36,849 nt of DNA, taken from Micrococcales bacterium (GTDB taxonomy: Bacteria; Actinomycetota; Actinomycetes; S36-B12; CAIYMF01). Each line of letters starts with the position of its first letter. Position 1 is the first letter of the stretch. Below, one piece after another: positions 12,092-23,514 of the stretch. The notes under the pieces were generated by a model. It did no database searches. It worked only from the letters and a program-made list of their open reading frames with translations, and had not been told where the DNA came from. The position numbers were made by a program, and so were the translations under genes. The DNA is taken from contig JAHECT010000005.1 of NCBI GenBank assembly GCA_024641605.1, positions 1-36,849 of the forward strand, given 5' to 3'.

Positions 12092-13698
12092 ATCCGGAAC
12101 ACGCCGTAGCCGACGGGCGTCAGCGGCGCGTGGGCGGCGGCGGCGAGGCCGAGTCCGAGCACGGTACGGGTGTCGGCCGGGTCGATGATCCCGTCGTCCC
12201 AGAGCCGAGCGGTGGCGTAGTACGCGTTTCCGGTGCGCTCGTACTCGTCGCGGATGCCCGCGCGGAAGCCCTCCTCCTCGCCCGCGGGCCACTCGACCCC
12301 GCGCGCGTCCGCCTGGTCCTGCCGGACCGTGGCCAGGACGGTGGCTGCCTGCTCGCCGCCCATCACGCTGATGCGCGCGTTCGGCCACATCCACAGGAAG
12401 CGCGGGGAGTACGCCCGGCCGCACATCGCGTAGTTGCCGGCGCCGTAGGACCCGCCGATCACGACGGTCAGCTTGGGCACGCGTGCGGTCGCAACCGCGG
12501 TCACCATCTTCGCGCCGTTCTTCGCGATGCCGCCCGCCTCGTACTCACGACCGACCATGAACCCGGAGACGTTCTGGAGGAAGACCAGAGGGGTGCTGCG
12601 GCGGTCGCACAGCTCGATGAAGTGCGCCGCCTTGAGGGCCGACTCGGAGAAGAGCACCCCGTTGTTGGCGACGATGCCGACGGGGTGCCCGTGGATGCGC
12701 GCGAAGCCGGTCACGAGCGTGGTGCCGTACTCGGCCTTGAACTCGTGGAACTCGCTGCCGTCCGTGATGCGCGCTATCACCTCGCGGACGTCGTAGGACT
12801 GACGCGGGTCGACGGGGACGACGGCGCCGAGCTCCTCCACGGGGTGGAGCGGGTCGACCGGATCCGTCACCTCCCACGGCGCCCCGCGGGGCGGCGCGAA
12901 GGTGCCGACGATGTCGCGCACGAGATGCAGCGCGTGCACGTCGTCGTGCGCGAGGTGGTCGGCGACCCCGCTGATGCGCGCGTGCAGGTCCCCACCGCCC
13001 AGCTCCTCGGCCGAGACGGTCTCGCCCGTCGCCGCCTTCACCAGCGGCGGGCCGCCCAGGAAGATGGTCCCCTGGTTGCGCACGATGACGGCCTCGTCGC
13101 TCATCGCCGGCACGTACGCGCCCCCGGCGGTGCAGGACCCGAGCACCGCGGCGATCTGCGGGATGCCCCGCGCCGACATGGTGGCCTGGTTGTAGAAGAT
13201 CCGGCCGAAGTGCTCGCGGTCGGGGAACACCTCGTCCTGCAGGGGGAGGAACGCGCCTCCGGAGTCAACGAGGTAGAGGCACGGCAGCTCGTTGTGCAGC
13301 GCCACCTCCTGCGCGCGGAGGTGCTTCTTCACCGTGAGCGGGTAGTAGGTGCCACCCTTGACCGTGGGGTCGTTCGCCACGACCACCACGTCGCGACCGC
13401 GAACCCGGCCGACCCCGGTGACGATCCCGGCTGCTGGGGCGTCGTCGTCGTACATCCCGGTCGCCGCGAGCGGGGAGAGCTCGAGGAAGGCGCTGCCCGG
13501 GTCGAGGAGCGCGTCGATGCGGTCGCGCGTGAGCAGCTTGCCCCGGGACACGTGCCGCTCCCGGCTGGGCTCCGGCCCGCCGAGTGCCGCCAGCGCGAGG
13601 CGGGACCGCAGATCCGCGACGAGGCGGCTCATGTGGTCCGCGTTCGCGCGCGCGCCGGCGCTCGTGACGTCGACCGCGGAGTGCAGCACGGCCATCAC
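12088..13698 (-). CDS. Acyl-CoA carboxylase carboxyltransferase beta subunit (methylcrotonyl-CoA carboxylase-like; AccD1-like)
   Basis: [80 protein letters not shown] at 13698 or ATG at 13695. Confidence 0.93.
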
Positions 13699-13714
13699 GG
13701 ACCTCCGGCTCGTC

Positions 13715-13732
13715 TGTTAACGATCGTTCACA
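13715..13732. promoter_or_regulatory. Predicted TetR operator 1 (TGTTAACGATCGTTCACA)
   Basis: 18-bp palindrome with a single symmetric mismatch pair, between the TetR stop and the carboxyltransferase start; follows minus-strand -10-like TAGCAT (13733-13738). Confidence 0.7.
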
Positions 13733-13734
13733 TG

Positions 13735-14307
13735 CTAGGGCGCGCGGCATCCCTCCGCAAGGGCCGCCGTCGCCATCACCTGCATCTGCGCCCGCAGGCG
13801 GGGCTGGTCGGCGCGGGAGGAGTACGGCGTCGAGTTCATCAGGCCGAAGACGGCCTGCGCGGCGGTTCGCGCCTCCTCCGGGTCGACCCCCGGGTGGACC
13901 CGACCGAGCACGTCCACCCAGAGCCCGACGTACTGGCGCTGGAGCGACCGGACAAGCCGGCGCTCCCGGTCCGGCAGGCTGCCGAGGTCGCGGTACTGCA
14001 CCGCGATCAGCTCGGGCTCGGTCAGCGCGAAGTCGGTGTGGAAGTCAATGAGCGCAACCAGTTGCGCCTGCGGGTCGGGTTCGGAGGCGATACGCACGCG
14101 CGCCCCGTCGAGCAGCCGGCGGCTGATGTCGGTGAGCATCTCCGCGAGCAGGGCCTCCTTGCCCGCGAAGTAGCGGTAGATGGCCGGCCCCGAGATGCCG
14201 AGCTCGGCTCCGAGGTCGTCGATGCTCACGCCGTGGTAGCCCGAGCGCGCGAACAGGCGGGCGGCCGCAACGAGGATCTCGCTGCGCCGGTCGAGACGGT
14301 GTGCCAC
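13735..14307 (-). CDS. TetR-family regulator
   Basis: GTG at 14307; HRLDRRSEILVAAARLFARSGYHGVSIDDLGAELGISGPAIYRYFAGKEALLAEML HTH; lies between carboxylase and acyl-CoA dehydrogenase genes. Confidence 0.92.
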   Translation of the reverse strand: MAHRLDRRSEILVAAARLFARSGYHGVSIDDLGAELGISGPAIYRYFAGKEALLAEMLTDISRRLLDGARVRIASEPDPQAQLVALIDFHTDFALTEPELIAVQYRDLGSLPDRERRLVRSLQRQYVGLWVDVLGRVHPGVDPEEARTAAQAVFGLMNSTPYSSRADQPRLRAQMQVMATAALAEGCRAP

Positions 14308-14377
14308 GCCGCACACCCTAGGCCCTCGCACGTCTGGCCCACGTGCGCCTTGTGGCCACGGTCGCGCGGCGTTAGCC

Positions 14378-14391
14378 TTAACGAGCGTTAA
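14378..14391. promoter_or_regulatory. Predicted TetR operator 2 (TTAACGAGCGTTAA)
   Basis: 14-bp inverted repeat with perfect 6-bp arms in the divergent TetR/acyl-CoA dehydrogenase region; overlaps plus-strand -10-like TAGCCT (14373-14378). Confidence 0.7.
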
Positions 14392-14420
14392 CGCCACGCA
14401 TCGTCGCCGTGGGAGGACCG

Positions 14421-15578
14421 ATGAGCAGGGCTCGGCTGTCCGAGGAGTACGAGGCGCTGCGCGCCACCGTCGAGGCGTTCGCGCACGACGTGGTGGCACC
14501 GGTCATCGGCGAGCACTACGAGAACCGCACGTTCCCCTACGAGGTGGTCGCGCAGATGGGCGACCTGGGCCTGTTCGGCCTGCCCTTCCCCGAGGAGTAC
14601 GGCGGCCAGGGCGGGGACTACTTCGCACTCTGCCTCGCGATCGAGGAACTAGCCCGGGTCGACTCGTCCGTGGCGATCACTCTCGAGGCTGCCGTGTCCC
14701 TCGGAGCCATGCCGATCTACCTCTACGGCACCGAGGAGCAGCGCCGGCGCTGGCTCCCCCGGCTCACCTCGGGCACGATGCTCGGCGCCTTCGGCCTCAC
14801 GGAGCCCGGAGGCGGCTCGGATGCGGGCGCCACCCGGACGACCGCCGTGCTCGACGGGGACGAGTGGGTGATCAACGGCTCGAAGGCCTTCATCACCAAC
14901 TCGGGCACGGCGCTCACGGGGCTGGTGACCGTCACGGCCGTGACCAGCACGACGGCCCAGGGCCGCAAGGAGATCTCCTCGATCATCGTCCCCTCGGGCA
15001 CCCCCGGGCTCACGGTGGAGCCGGCGTACTCCAAGGTCGGCTGGAACGCCTCCGACACCCACGGGCTCTCCTTCGACGACGTCCGGGTGCCCGCCGCGAA
15101 CCTGCTCGGCGAGCGCGGACGCGGGTACGCGCAGTTCCTCCGGATCCTCGATGAGGGACGCATCGCCATCTCGGCCCTCGCCGTCGGGCTCGCGCAGGGC
15201 TGCGTCGACGAGTGCGTGCGCTACGCCGGGGAGCGGGAGGCCTTCGGCCGACCCATCGGGGAGCACCAGGCCATCGCCTTCACGATCGCCGACATGGAGA
15301 CGCGGACCCACGTGGCTCGTACCGCGTACCACGACGCCGGGGCGAGGATGCTCGCGGGCGAGCCCTTCAAGCACGAGGCGGCGATGGCGAAGCTGTACTC
15401 CTCGGAGATCGCGGTCACGAACGCCCGGGAGGCCACGCAGGTCTTCGGCGGCTACGGCTACATGAACGAGTACCCCGTGGCGCGGTTCTGGCGCGACAGC
15501 AAGATCCTCGAGATCGGCGAGGGGACCAGCGAGGTGCAGCGGATGCTCATCGCGCGCCACCTCGGCGTGGGGTCATGA
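14421..15578 (+). CDS. Acyl-CoA dehydrogenase
   Basis: GAFGLTEPGGGSDAGATRTTA, FITNSGTA, ALAVGLAQGCVDECVRYAGEREAFGRPIGEHQAIAF, QVFGGYGYMNEYPVARFWRDSKILEIGEGTSEVQRMLIAR; ATG at 14421 with GGGAGG upstream. Confidence 0.96.
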   Translation: MSRARLSEEYEALRATVEAFAHDVVAPVIGEHYENRTFPYEVVAQMGDLGLFGLPFPEEYGGQGGDYFALCLAIEELARVDSSVAITLEAAVSLGAMPIYLYGTEEQRRRWLPRLTSGTMLGAFGLTEPGGGSDAGATRTTAVLDGDEWVINGSKAFITNSGTALTGLVTVTAVTSTTAQGRKEISSIIVPSGTPGLTVEPAYSKVGWNASDTHGLSFDDVRVPAANLLGERGRGYAQFLRILDEGRIAISALAVGLAQGCVDECVRYAGEREAFGRPIGEHQAIAFTIADMETRTHVARTAYHDAGARMLAGEPFKHEAAMAKLYSSEIAVTNAREATQVFGGYGYMNEYPVARFWRDSKILEIGEGTSEVQRMLIARHLGVGS

Positions 15579-17702
15579 CGGACGCAGGGACGGATCCGTC
15601 GCCGACACCAGCATGACCATTCCGCCGCCCGCACGCTTGGCCTCGTAGCACGCGCGGTCCGCGGTGGCCACGAGGTCCTCTGCCTCGGCGGTCCAGTCTG
15701 GCCCGAACGTGGTCGCGCCCACACTGACCCCCACCCCGACCTCGCCCCCGTCGACGGCGACGCGCTGCGCTCGCACCGCGCGGAGCAGCTCATGGGCGAT
15801 CGCGAGCCCACGCTCGACGCCGCAGTCGCGCAGCAGGACGGCGAACTCGTCGCCGCCGACCCGAGCGACCGCGTCGCGACGGCGGACCGCTGCCTGGAGT
15901 GCGATGCCGATCTCCCGGAGCAGCCGGTCCCCGAGCAGGTGCCCCCCTCGGTCGTTGACGGCCTTGAAGCCGTCCAGGTCGAGGAAGAGCAGGACGTGCG
16001 CCTCACCCTCCATCTTCGCGGAGGTGAGCGCCCGCTCGAGCTCGAAGCGCAGCCCGCGCCGGTTGAGCAGCTCCGTGAGCGGGTCGTGGGCCGCCTCGTA
16101 GCCCAGCGACTCCGCCCGCCGCCGGGCGAAGCGCTCGAGACCCGTCACCAGCAGGAGGAAGGCCTCGAGGAGGAGCAGGACGAGCACGGCGCCGGCGAGG
16201 AGGAACGGCACGACCTCCGAGGCGACCCCGGACAGGACCTCCGCCGACGGCGTCACCTCGATCCGCCAGACCCGGCCGTAGGTCGTCAGGTCGCCGCTCG
16301 CCGTCAGGTCCGGGTCGACCGCCCCGTCGGCAGTGTGGGTCCCGAGGACCTCATCACCAGCCGACGCGTCCACGACCACGACCTGCACCGAGTCCCACTC
16401 GGCCGAGGCGTAGGTCTCCTCGACGAGCTCGGCGACCCGGACGACACCGACCGTGAAGCCACGCAGCACCGCCCGTCGCGTCGCGGCCTCGCCCGGGTCC
16501 GTGCCGCCGTCGAACACCGGCTGGAGCAGGAGGATCCCACGCGGGCTGCCCTGCTGGACCAGCGTGATCGGTGCGGTGGCGGTGGCCAGGCCCGTGTCCA
16601 GGGCTCCCGCGATCGCCACCGCGCGCACGGGGTCCGAGGCGATGTCGTAGCCAAGCACGCGGGTGTTCTCCGCAACGGGCTCGATGAGCGCGACGACGAC
16701 GTACTCGGCCCTGTCTCCCGCCGGGACCAGGTCGCCGGTGGCGCTCTTCTGCGTCACCTGGAAGTCCGCCAGCCCCGGGTAGGCCCGCTGCGCGGCCACG
16801 AACGCGTCGAGCCCGGCGCGGGTCACCCGGGGGTTCCACGACAGAGCGTTGAGCGCGGGGTAGCGCTCGACGGGGGACACGGTGAACTCCCGGAACTCCT
16901 CCGGCGTCACGGTCTCGGATGCGGCGAACAGCCCGGAGACGCCGAGCAGCACCTCCGTCTGCAGGGCGGCCTTCTCACCGAGATCGGCGAGGGCCATGGC
17001 GACGAGCTGCCGCTGCCGCAGCTCGGCGCGCTGCTGGGCCAGGTTCTGGTTGTACTCGACGACCGCCACCAGGAGCAGGGCGATGGCGAGGGACGGGACG
17101 GCCACCTTCCACCGTCGACCCTGCCAGGTGTCGCGCTGCTCGGGCAGCAGCATGAGCACCACCGGCGCGACCACGACGACGCCGATCGTGTCGCCCGCCC
17201 ACCACGTGACCCAGGCGAGCGCCGCCTGGTCCGGCTCCAGCGCCCCGGTGGCCAGCTCGGCGGCGATGGCGACGGTGGCTCCAGCGACGCAGGCGACCGG
17301 TCCCGCCAGCGCGAGGAAGGTCAGGATCTGGCGCGACTGGGACAGGCTCGGGCGCAGCCCGTAGCGCTGACGGACGAGCCCCGCACCGAGAACGGCCTGC
17401 AATGCGGCCCCGACGGCGACGAGGGCGGCGGTCAGCCACACCTGACCGGCGTCGAGGAGCGCGTCGTCGACGATGCGGACGGCGGCGACGAGGAAGGCGC
17501 CGGCCGCCACGCCCACGGCCGCCGCCCGGCCGCGCTGGTAGACCAGGGCGAAGGCGATCCCGGCCGCGGGCCATACGGGGAAGACCAGACCCAGCGAGGG
17601 GACGAGGGCGAGCACGGCCAGCCCGGCCACGGCGTAGGACGCTGCGGCGACGAGCAGCGTGGTGACCACGCTGAGGACGTTGAACCGCCCCACCTGCGCC
17701 AT
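15573..17702 (-). CDS. MASE1-CHASE-GGDEF diguanylate cyclase
   Basis: N-terminal MASE1-like TM block ([20 protein letters not shown]), CHASE-like periplasmic region ([29 protein letters not shown]), intact [11 protein letters not shown] with RRRD I-site five residues upstream. ATG at 17702 preferred over 17786. Confidence 0.9.
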   Translation of the reverse strand: MAQVGRFNVLSVVTTLLVAAASYAVAGLAVLALVPSLGLVFPVWPAAGIAFALVYQRGRAAAVGVAAGAFLVAAVRIVDDALLDAGQVWLTAALVAVGAALQAVLGAGLVRQRYGLRPSLSQSRQILTFLALAGPVACVAGATVAIAAELATGALEPDQAALAWVTWWAGDTIGVVVVAPVVLMLLPEQRDTWQGRRWKVAVPSLAIALLLVAVVEYNQNLAQQRAELRQRQLVAMALADLGEKAALQTEVLLGVSGLFAASETVTPEEFREFTVSPVERYPALNALSWNPRVTRAGLDAFVAAQRAYPGLADFQVTQKSATGDLVPAGDRAEYVVVALIEPVAENTRVLGYDIASDPVRAVAIAGALDTGLATATAPITLVQQGSPRGILLLQPVFDGGTDPGEAATRRAVLRGFTVGVVRVAELVEETYASAEWDSVQVVVVDASAGDEVLGTHTADGAVDPDLTASGDLTTYGRVWRIEVTPSAEVLSGVASEVVPFLLAGAVLVLLLLEAFLLLVTGLERFARRRAESLGYEAAHDPLTELLNRRGLRFELERALTSAKMEGEAHVLLFLDLDGFKAVNDRGGHLLGDRLLREIGIALQAAVRRRDAVARVGGDEFAVLLRDCGVERGLAIAHELLRAVRAQRVAVDGGEVGVGVSVGATTFGPDWTAEAEDLVATADRACYEAKRAGGGMVMLVSATDPSLRPS

Positions 17703-17796
17703 GGTGCGCACCTCGTGTCGCTCGCCGGCCGGCGTTGGCCTCCATCGTGTCAGCCGAGTGCCCTCCGTTGCTCGGCGATCACGCACTGCAGCGGTA

Positions 17797-20460
<2,664 letters not shown>

Positions 20461-20466
20461 GTCTCC

Positions 20467-20495
20467 ATGAAGGCGACCCTCATCCAATAGAGCCG
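20467..20495. repeat. Left arm of perfect 29-bp inverted repeat
   Basis: ATGAAGGCGACCCTCATCCAATAGAGCCG, exact reverse complement of 20658-20686; begins 7 nt after the katG stop. Confidence 0.95.
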
Positions 20496-20521
20496 AACAA
20501 AGCCACCCCTCACGGTGGCAT

Positions 20522-20576
20522 CCGGACCCACAGGGGCCCCGCGAGCACCGCTCGCGGGGCCCTTCCCTGTGTCCGG
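20522..20576 (+). terminator. Strong stem-loop, probable katG terminator
   Basis: Perfect 13-bp stem GGGCCCCGCGAGC (20534-20546) / GCTCGCGGGGCCC (20550-20562) with ACC loop; outer CACAGG/CCTGTG and CCGGAC/GTCCGG pairing extends it. No U-tract. Confidence 0.75.
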
Positions 20577-20657
20577 GCCCCGCCGTGCGGGCACTCCTGC
20601 CGACCCACGTGTCCCCCGCGCGGAGGACGCCCGTACGACATGAGGGGCCCGTTCGTA

Positions 20658-20686
20658 CGGCTCTATTGGATGAGGGTCGCCTTCAT
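20658..20686. repeat. Right arm of perfect 29-bp inverted repeat
   Basis: CGGCTCTATTGGATGAGGGTCGCCTTCAT; lies 42 nt upstream of the NYN gene start. Confidence 0.95.
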
Positions 20687-20728
20687 CGCACTAGCCCGGC
20701 GGGGGGGCGCAGGCGCTACGGTCGCGGG

Positions 20729-21277
20729 GTGGGGACGACGTATCTGCTGGTGGACGGCGAGAACATCGATGCGACGCTGGGCGCCAGCGTGCTCGGGCGG
20801 CGGCCCGCGCCCGAGGAGCGGCCGCGCTGGGACCGGGTGCGCGAGTTCGCCGAGCAGGTCTGGGGCCAGCCGGTCAAGCCGCTCTTCTTCCTCAACGCCT
20901 CCAACGGCACGATGCCCATGCCGTTCGTGCAGGCGCTGCTCGCCATGGACTACCGCCCGATCCCGCTGGCCGGCACGGCCACCGAGAAGGTCGTGGACAT
21001 CGGCATCCAGCGCATGCTGGCCGCGATCGAGGAGCGCGAGGGCGATGTCCTGCTCGCGAGCCACGACGGCGACTTCATCCCCGAGGTCCAGCGCCTGGTC
21101 GGCGCCGGGCGCCGGGTCGGCGTCATCGGTCTGCGCGAGTTCGTCAACGCGGGGTTCATCGAGATCGACGGCGTGGAGGTGCACGACCTCGAGCTCGAGG
21201 TGAAGGCCTTCACCGTCGCCCTTCCCCGAGTCCGGATCATCCCGCTCACCGAGTTCGACCCGACCGCCTACCTGTAG
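20729..21277 (+). CDS. NYN-domain (PIN-like fold) protein
   Basis: GTTYLLVDGENIDATLG (NYN acidic motif), KPLFFLNA, EKVVDIGIQRML, GDVLLASHDGDFIPEVQRLVGAGRRVGVIGL (second acidic motif). Confidence 0.85.
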   Translation: MGTTYLLVDGENIDATLGASVLGRRPAPEERPRWDRVREFAEQVWGQPVKPLFFLNASNGTMPMPFVQALLAMDYRPIPLAGTATEKVVDIGIQRMLAAIEEREGDVLLASHDGDFIPEVQRLVGAGRRVGVIGLREFVNAGFIEIDGVEVHDLELEVKAFTVALPRVRIIPLTEFDPTAYL

Positions 21278-21282
21278 GTCCC

Positions 21283-22266
21283 GTGCGCTGGCAACGGGTG
21301 CTCGACCGCGCGCCGTGGAAGGCACGCGCCATGCCGCGCGGCGGCCAGCTCGACGGGTACTTCTACGTCCTCACCGGGCGCGCCGGCACGAGCACGGTGT
21401 TCTCCGACGTATGGCGCAGCCCGGACGGCGTCGCGTGGGAGCTGGTCACCGACAAGGCGGCCTGGGGGAAGCGCTGCTATCCCGAGGTGGAGATCGTCGG
21501 GCACACGATGGTCCTCGTCGCCGGTCAGGACCTGCGCACGTTCCACAACGACGTCTGGCACTCGACCGACGCCGGACGCACATGGGTGCAGGTGTGCGCC
21601 TCGGCTCCGTGGGGCGTTCGTGCAGGGCACCACACCCACGTGCTCGGTGACGAGCTGCTGCTCTTCGGTGGCGCGCGCAACTCGGTCGACCGGATCTTCT
21701 ACCCCGAGCTGTGGGTCAGCGGCGACCTCGGCGTCACCTGGACCCTGCGCGCCCAGCTGCCCCAGGACATGGGCCGGGCCGGCATGCAGGTGGTGAGCGT
21801 CGACGACGTCCTCTACTTCATGGGCGGCGACCACGACCGCCCCGTCTTCCAGGCGTCGTGGAAGGGCCGGCGCAACGACGTGTGGCGCTCGACCGACCGC
21901 GGTGAGACGTGGGAGCTGCTCGGGCACGCGCCCTGGACCCCCCGCACCGGCCATCAGGCCGTCGTGCACCACGGCGTGGTCTACGTCGTCGGTGGGCACG
22001 TGCGCGGTCCGCGCGACCAGCGCTGGCGCCAGTTCCTCGCGCACGACGTCTGGGCCTGGGACCCGGCCGCGAGCGGCGCGTCGATGGAGGGCTGGCGGCT
22101 CGTGACGGACGGCGCCTGGGGTGCCGGAGCGCCCGGCGGGCTCGCCGGCAAGAGCGACTTCCTTCTCGAGGTGCGCGACGGCCGGCTGTGGACCTTCGGC
22201 GGGGACCGCGAGGTGCTCTCGCCCTGGCCTCAGGACCGCGACGTCTGGGTCGCCGACCTGGGCTGA
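21283..22266 (+). CDS. Kelch-like beta-propeller protein, predicted cytoplasmic
   Basis: Repeated (N)DVWxSTDxGxTWxxxxxAPWxxRxGHxxxVxxxxxxxxGG units; no signal peptide; starts 5 nt after the NYN gene. Confidence 0.8.
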   Translation: MRWQRVLDRAPWKARAMPRGGQLDGYFYVLTGRAGTSTVFSDVWRSPDGVAWELVTDKAAWGKRCYPEVEIVGHTMVLVAGQDLRTFHNDVWHSTDAGRTWVQVCASAPWGVRAGHHTHVLGDELLLFGGARNSVDRIFYPELWVSGDLGVTWTLRAQLPQDMGRAGMQVVSVDDVLYFMGGDHDRPVFQASWKGRRNDVWRSTDRGETWELLGHAPWTPRTGHQAVVHHGVVYVVGGHVRGPRDQRWRQFLAHDVWAWDPAASGASMEGWRLVTDGAWGAGAPGGLAGKSDFLLEVRDGRLWTFGGDREVLSPWPQDRDVWVADLG

Positions 22267-22523
22267 GCACCAGGGACCGCGACGTCGTTGTGACCGGCAC
22301 GGGGGGAGGACCCCGACGCGGGCTCGGTCGCGACGACGACCGTCCACAGAGTGGCTGCCAGGAGCAGGACGGCGACCGCGATGAGGCCCGCGACGCCCCG
22401 ACGCAGCCATCGAGGCGTCTCGAGGCGGCGCATGCCCGGGTCGGTGGCGGCACGCGATTCGGCGCCGTGGTGCCCGTCCGGGTGCGGGGTCCTACGCCCC
22501 CCGCTGTGCGCGGTGGTGGTCAC
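22230..22523 (-). CDS. Small single-TM hypothetical protein
   Basis: 97 aa ORF with one hydrophobic helix GVAGLIAVAVLLLAATLWTVVVA and a basic flank; overlaps the kelch gene end by 37 bp. Confidence 0.45.
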   Translation of the reverse strand: MTTTAHSGGRRTPHPDGHHGAESRAATDPGMRRLETPRWLRRGVAGLIAVAVLLLAATLWTVVVATEPASGSSPRAGHNDVAVPGAQPRSATQTSRS

Positions 22524-22629
22524 GGCGAGGTCATCGGCAGGCCCGTCGCGCGTTCTTGAACCGACCTAGACTGGCTGTGCGGCGCCGAACCAGCGTCTCG
22601 GCTGCTCCGGCGCCACGGGAGGCGCCAGC

Positions 22630-23514
22630 ATGGACGCAGCGATCCGCACCGTCGGACTGACCAAGCGCTTCGGCTCGGTCACCGCACTCGACCACCTCGA
22701 CCTCGAGGTCGCCCCGGGCGAGATCTTCGGCTACCTGGGGCCCAACGGGGCGGGCAAGTCCACCACGATCCGGCTCCTGCTGGGGCTGCTGCGGCCCTCC
22801 TCCGGGGAGGCCTGGATCGACGGCGTGCCGGTCGCCGACGTCGAGCGGGCGCACGCCTCGGTGTCCTACGTACCCGGTGACGTGGCCCTGTGGCCCCAGC
22901 TGACCGGCCGCGAGGTGCTCGAGCTCCTCGGCCGCACGTCGGGCGGGGTCGACGAGGCCTTCCGGGACGAGCTGATCGAGCGGTTCGAGGTCGACCCGGA
23001 CCGACGCATCCGCGCGTACTCGAAGGGGAACCGGCAGAAGATCGCCCTCGTCGCCGCCCTCATGACCAGGCCGAGGCTCCTCCTCCTGGACGAGCCCACC
23101 GTGGGACTCGATCCGCTCATGCAGGAGCAGTTCCAGGAGCTCGTGCGCGAGGCGGCGGGCCGGGGCCAGACCGTGTTCCTCTCCTCGCACCTGCTCGACG
23201 AGGTCGAGGACCTGTGCGAGCGGGTGGCGATCCTGCGGGACGGCCGGCTCGTGGAGGTGGCCACCCTCGCCGACCTGCGTCGGCTGAGCACGACCGTCTT
23301 CGAGGCCTCCCTGGCCGGCCCGGTCCCGGCGCTCGACGACCTGGCGGAGGTCGTCGGCGTCGAGGACACCGACACCGGAGTCCGGGTCAGCGTCTCCGGG
23401 TCGCCCGCCGCCGTGCTGAGCCGGCTGTCCGCGGTCGGGGTGACGCGCCTGCAGAGCCACGCGCCCACGCTCGAGGAGATCTTCCTGACGTACTACGAGG
23501 ACGACCCGTCATGA
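22630..23514 (+). CDS. ABC-2 type transporter ATP-binding protein
   Basis: Walker A GYLGPNGAGKSTT, YSKGNRQKIALVAALMTRPRLLLLDEPTVGLDPLMQ, C-terminal LEEIFLTYYEDD. Confidence 0.95.
   Translation: MDAAIRTVGLTKRFGSVTALDHLDLEVAPGEIFGYLGPNGAGKSTTIRLLLGLLRPSSGEAWIDGVPVADVERAHASVSYVPGDVALWPQLTGREVLELLGRTSGGVDEAFRDELIERFEVDPDRRIRAYSKGNRQKIALVAALMTRPRLLLLDEPTVGLDPLMQEQFQELVREAAGRGQTVFLSSHLLDEVEDLCERVAILRDGRLVEVATLADLRRLSTTVFEASLAGPVPALDDLAEVVGVEDTDTGVRVSVSGSPAAVLSRLSAVGVTRLQSHAPTLEEIFLTYYEDDPS

Noticed and set aside
17702-17786. Upstream start (17786) for the diguanylate cyclase
   Set aside because: Adds a basic, non-conserved-looking 28-aa leader ([28 protein letters not shown]) and intrudes on the furA promoter region; ATG at 17702 directly precedes the TM block.
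20467-20686. Calling the 29-bp inverted repeat an insertion sequence
   Set aside because: No transposase ORF between the arms and no evident target-site duplication in the flanks; kept as an unexplained repeat/possible MITE only.
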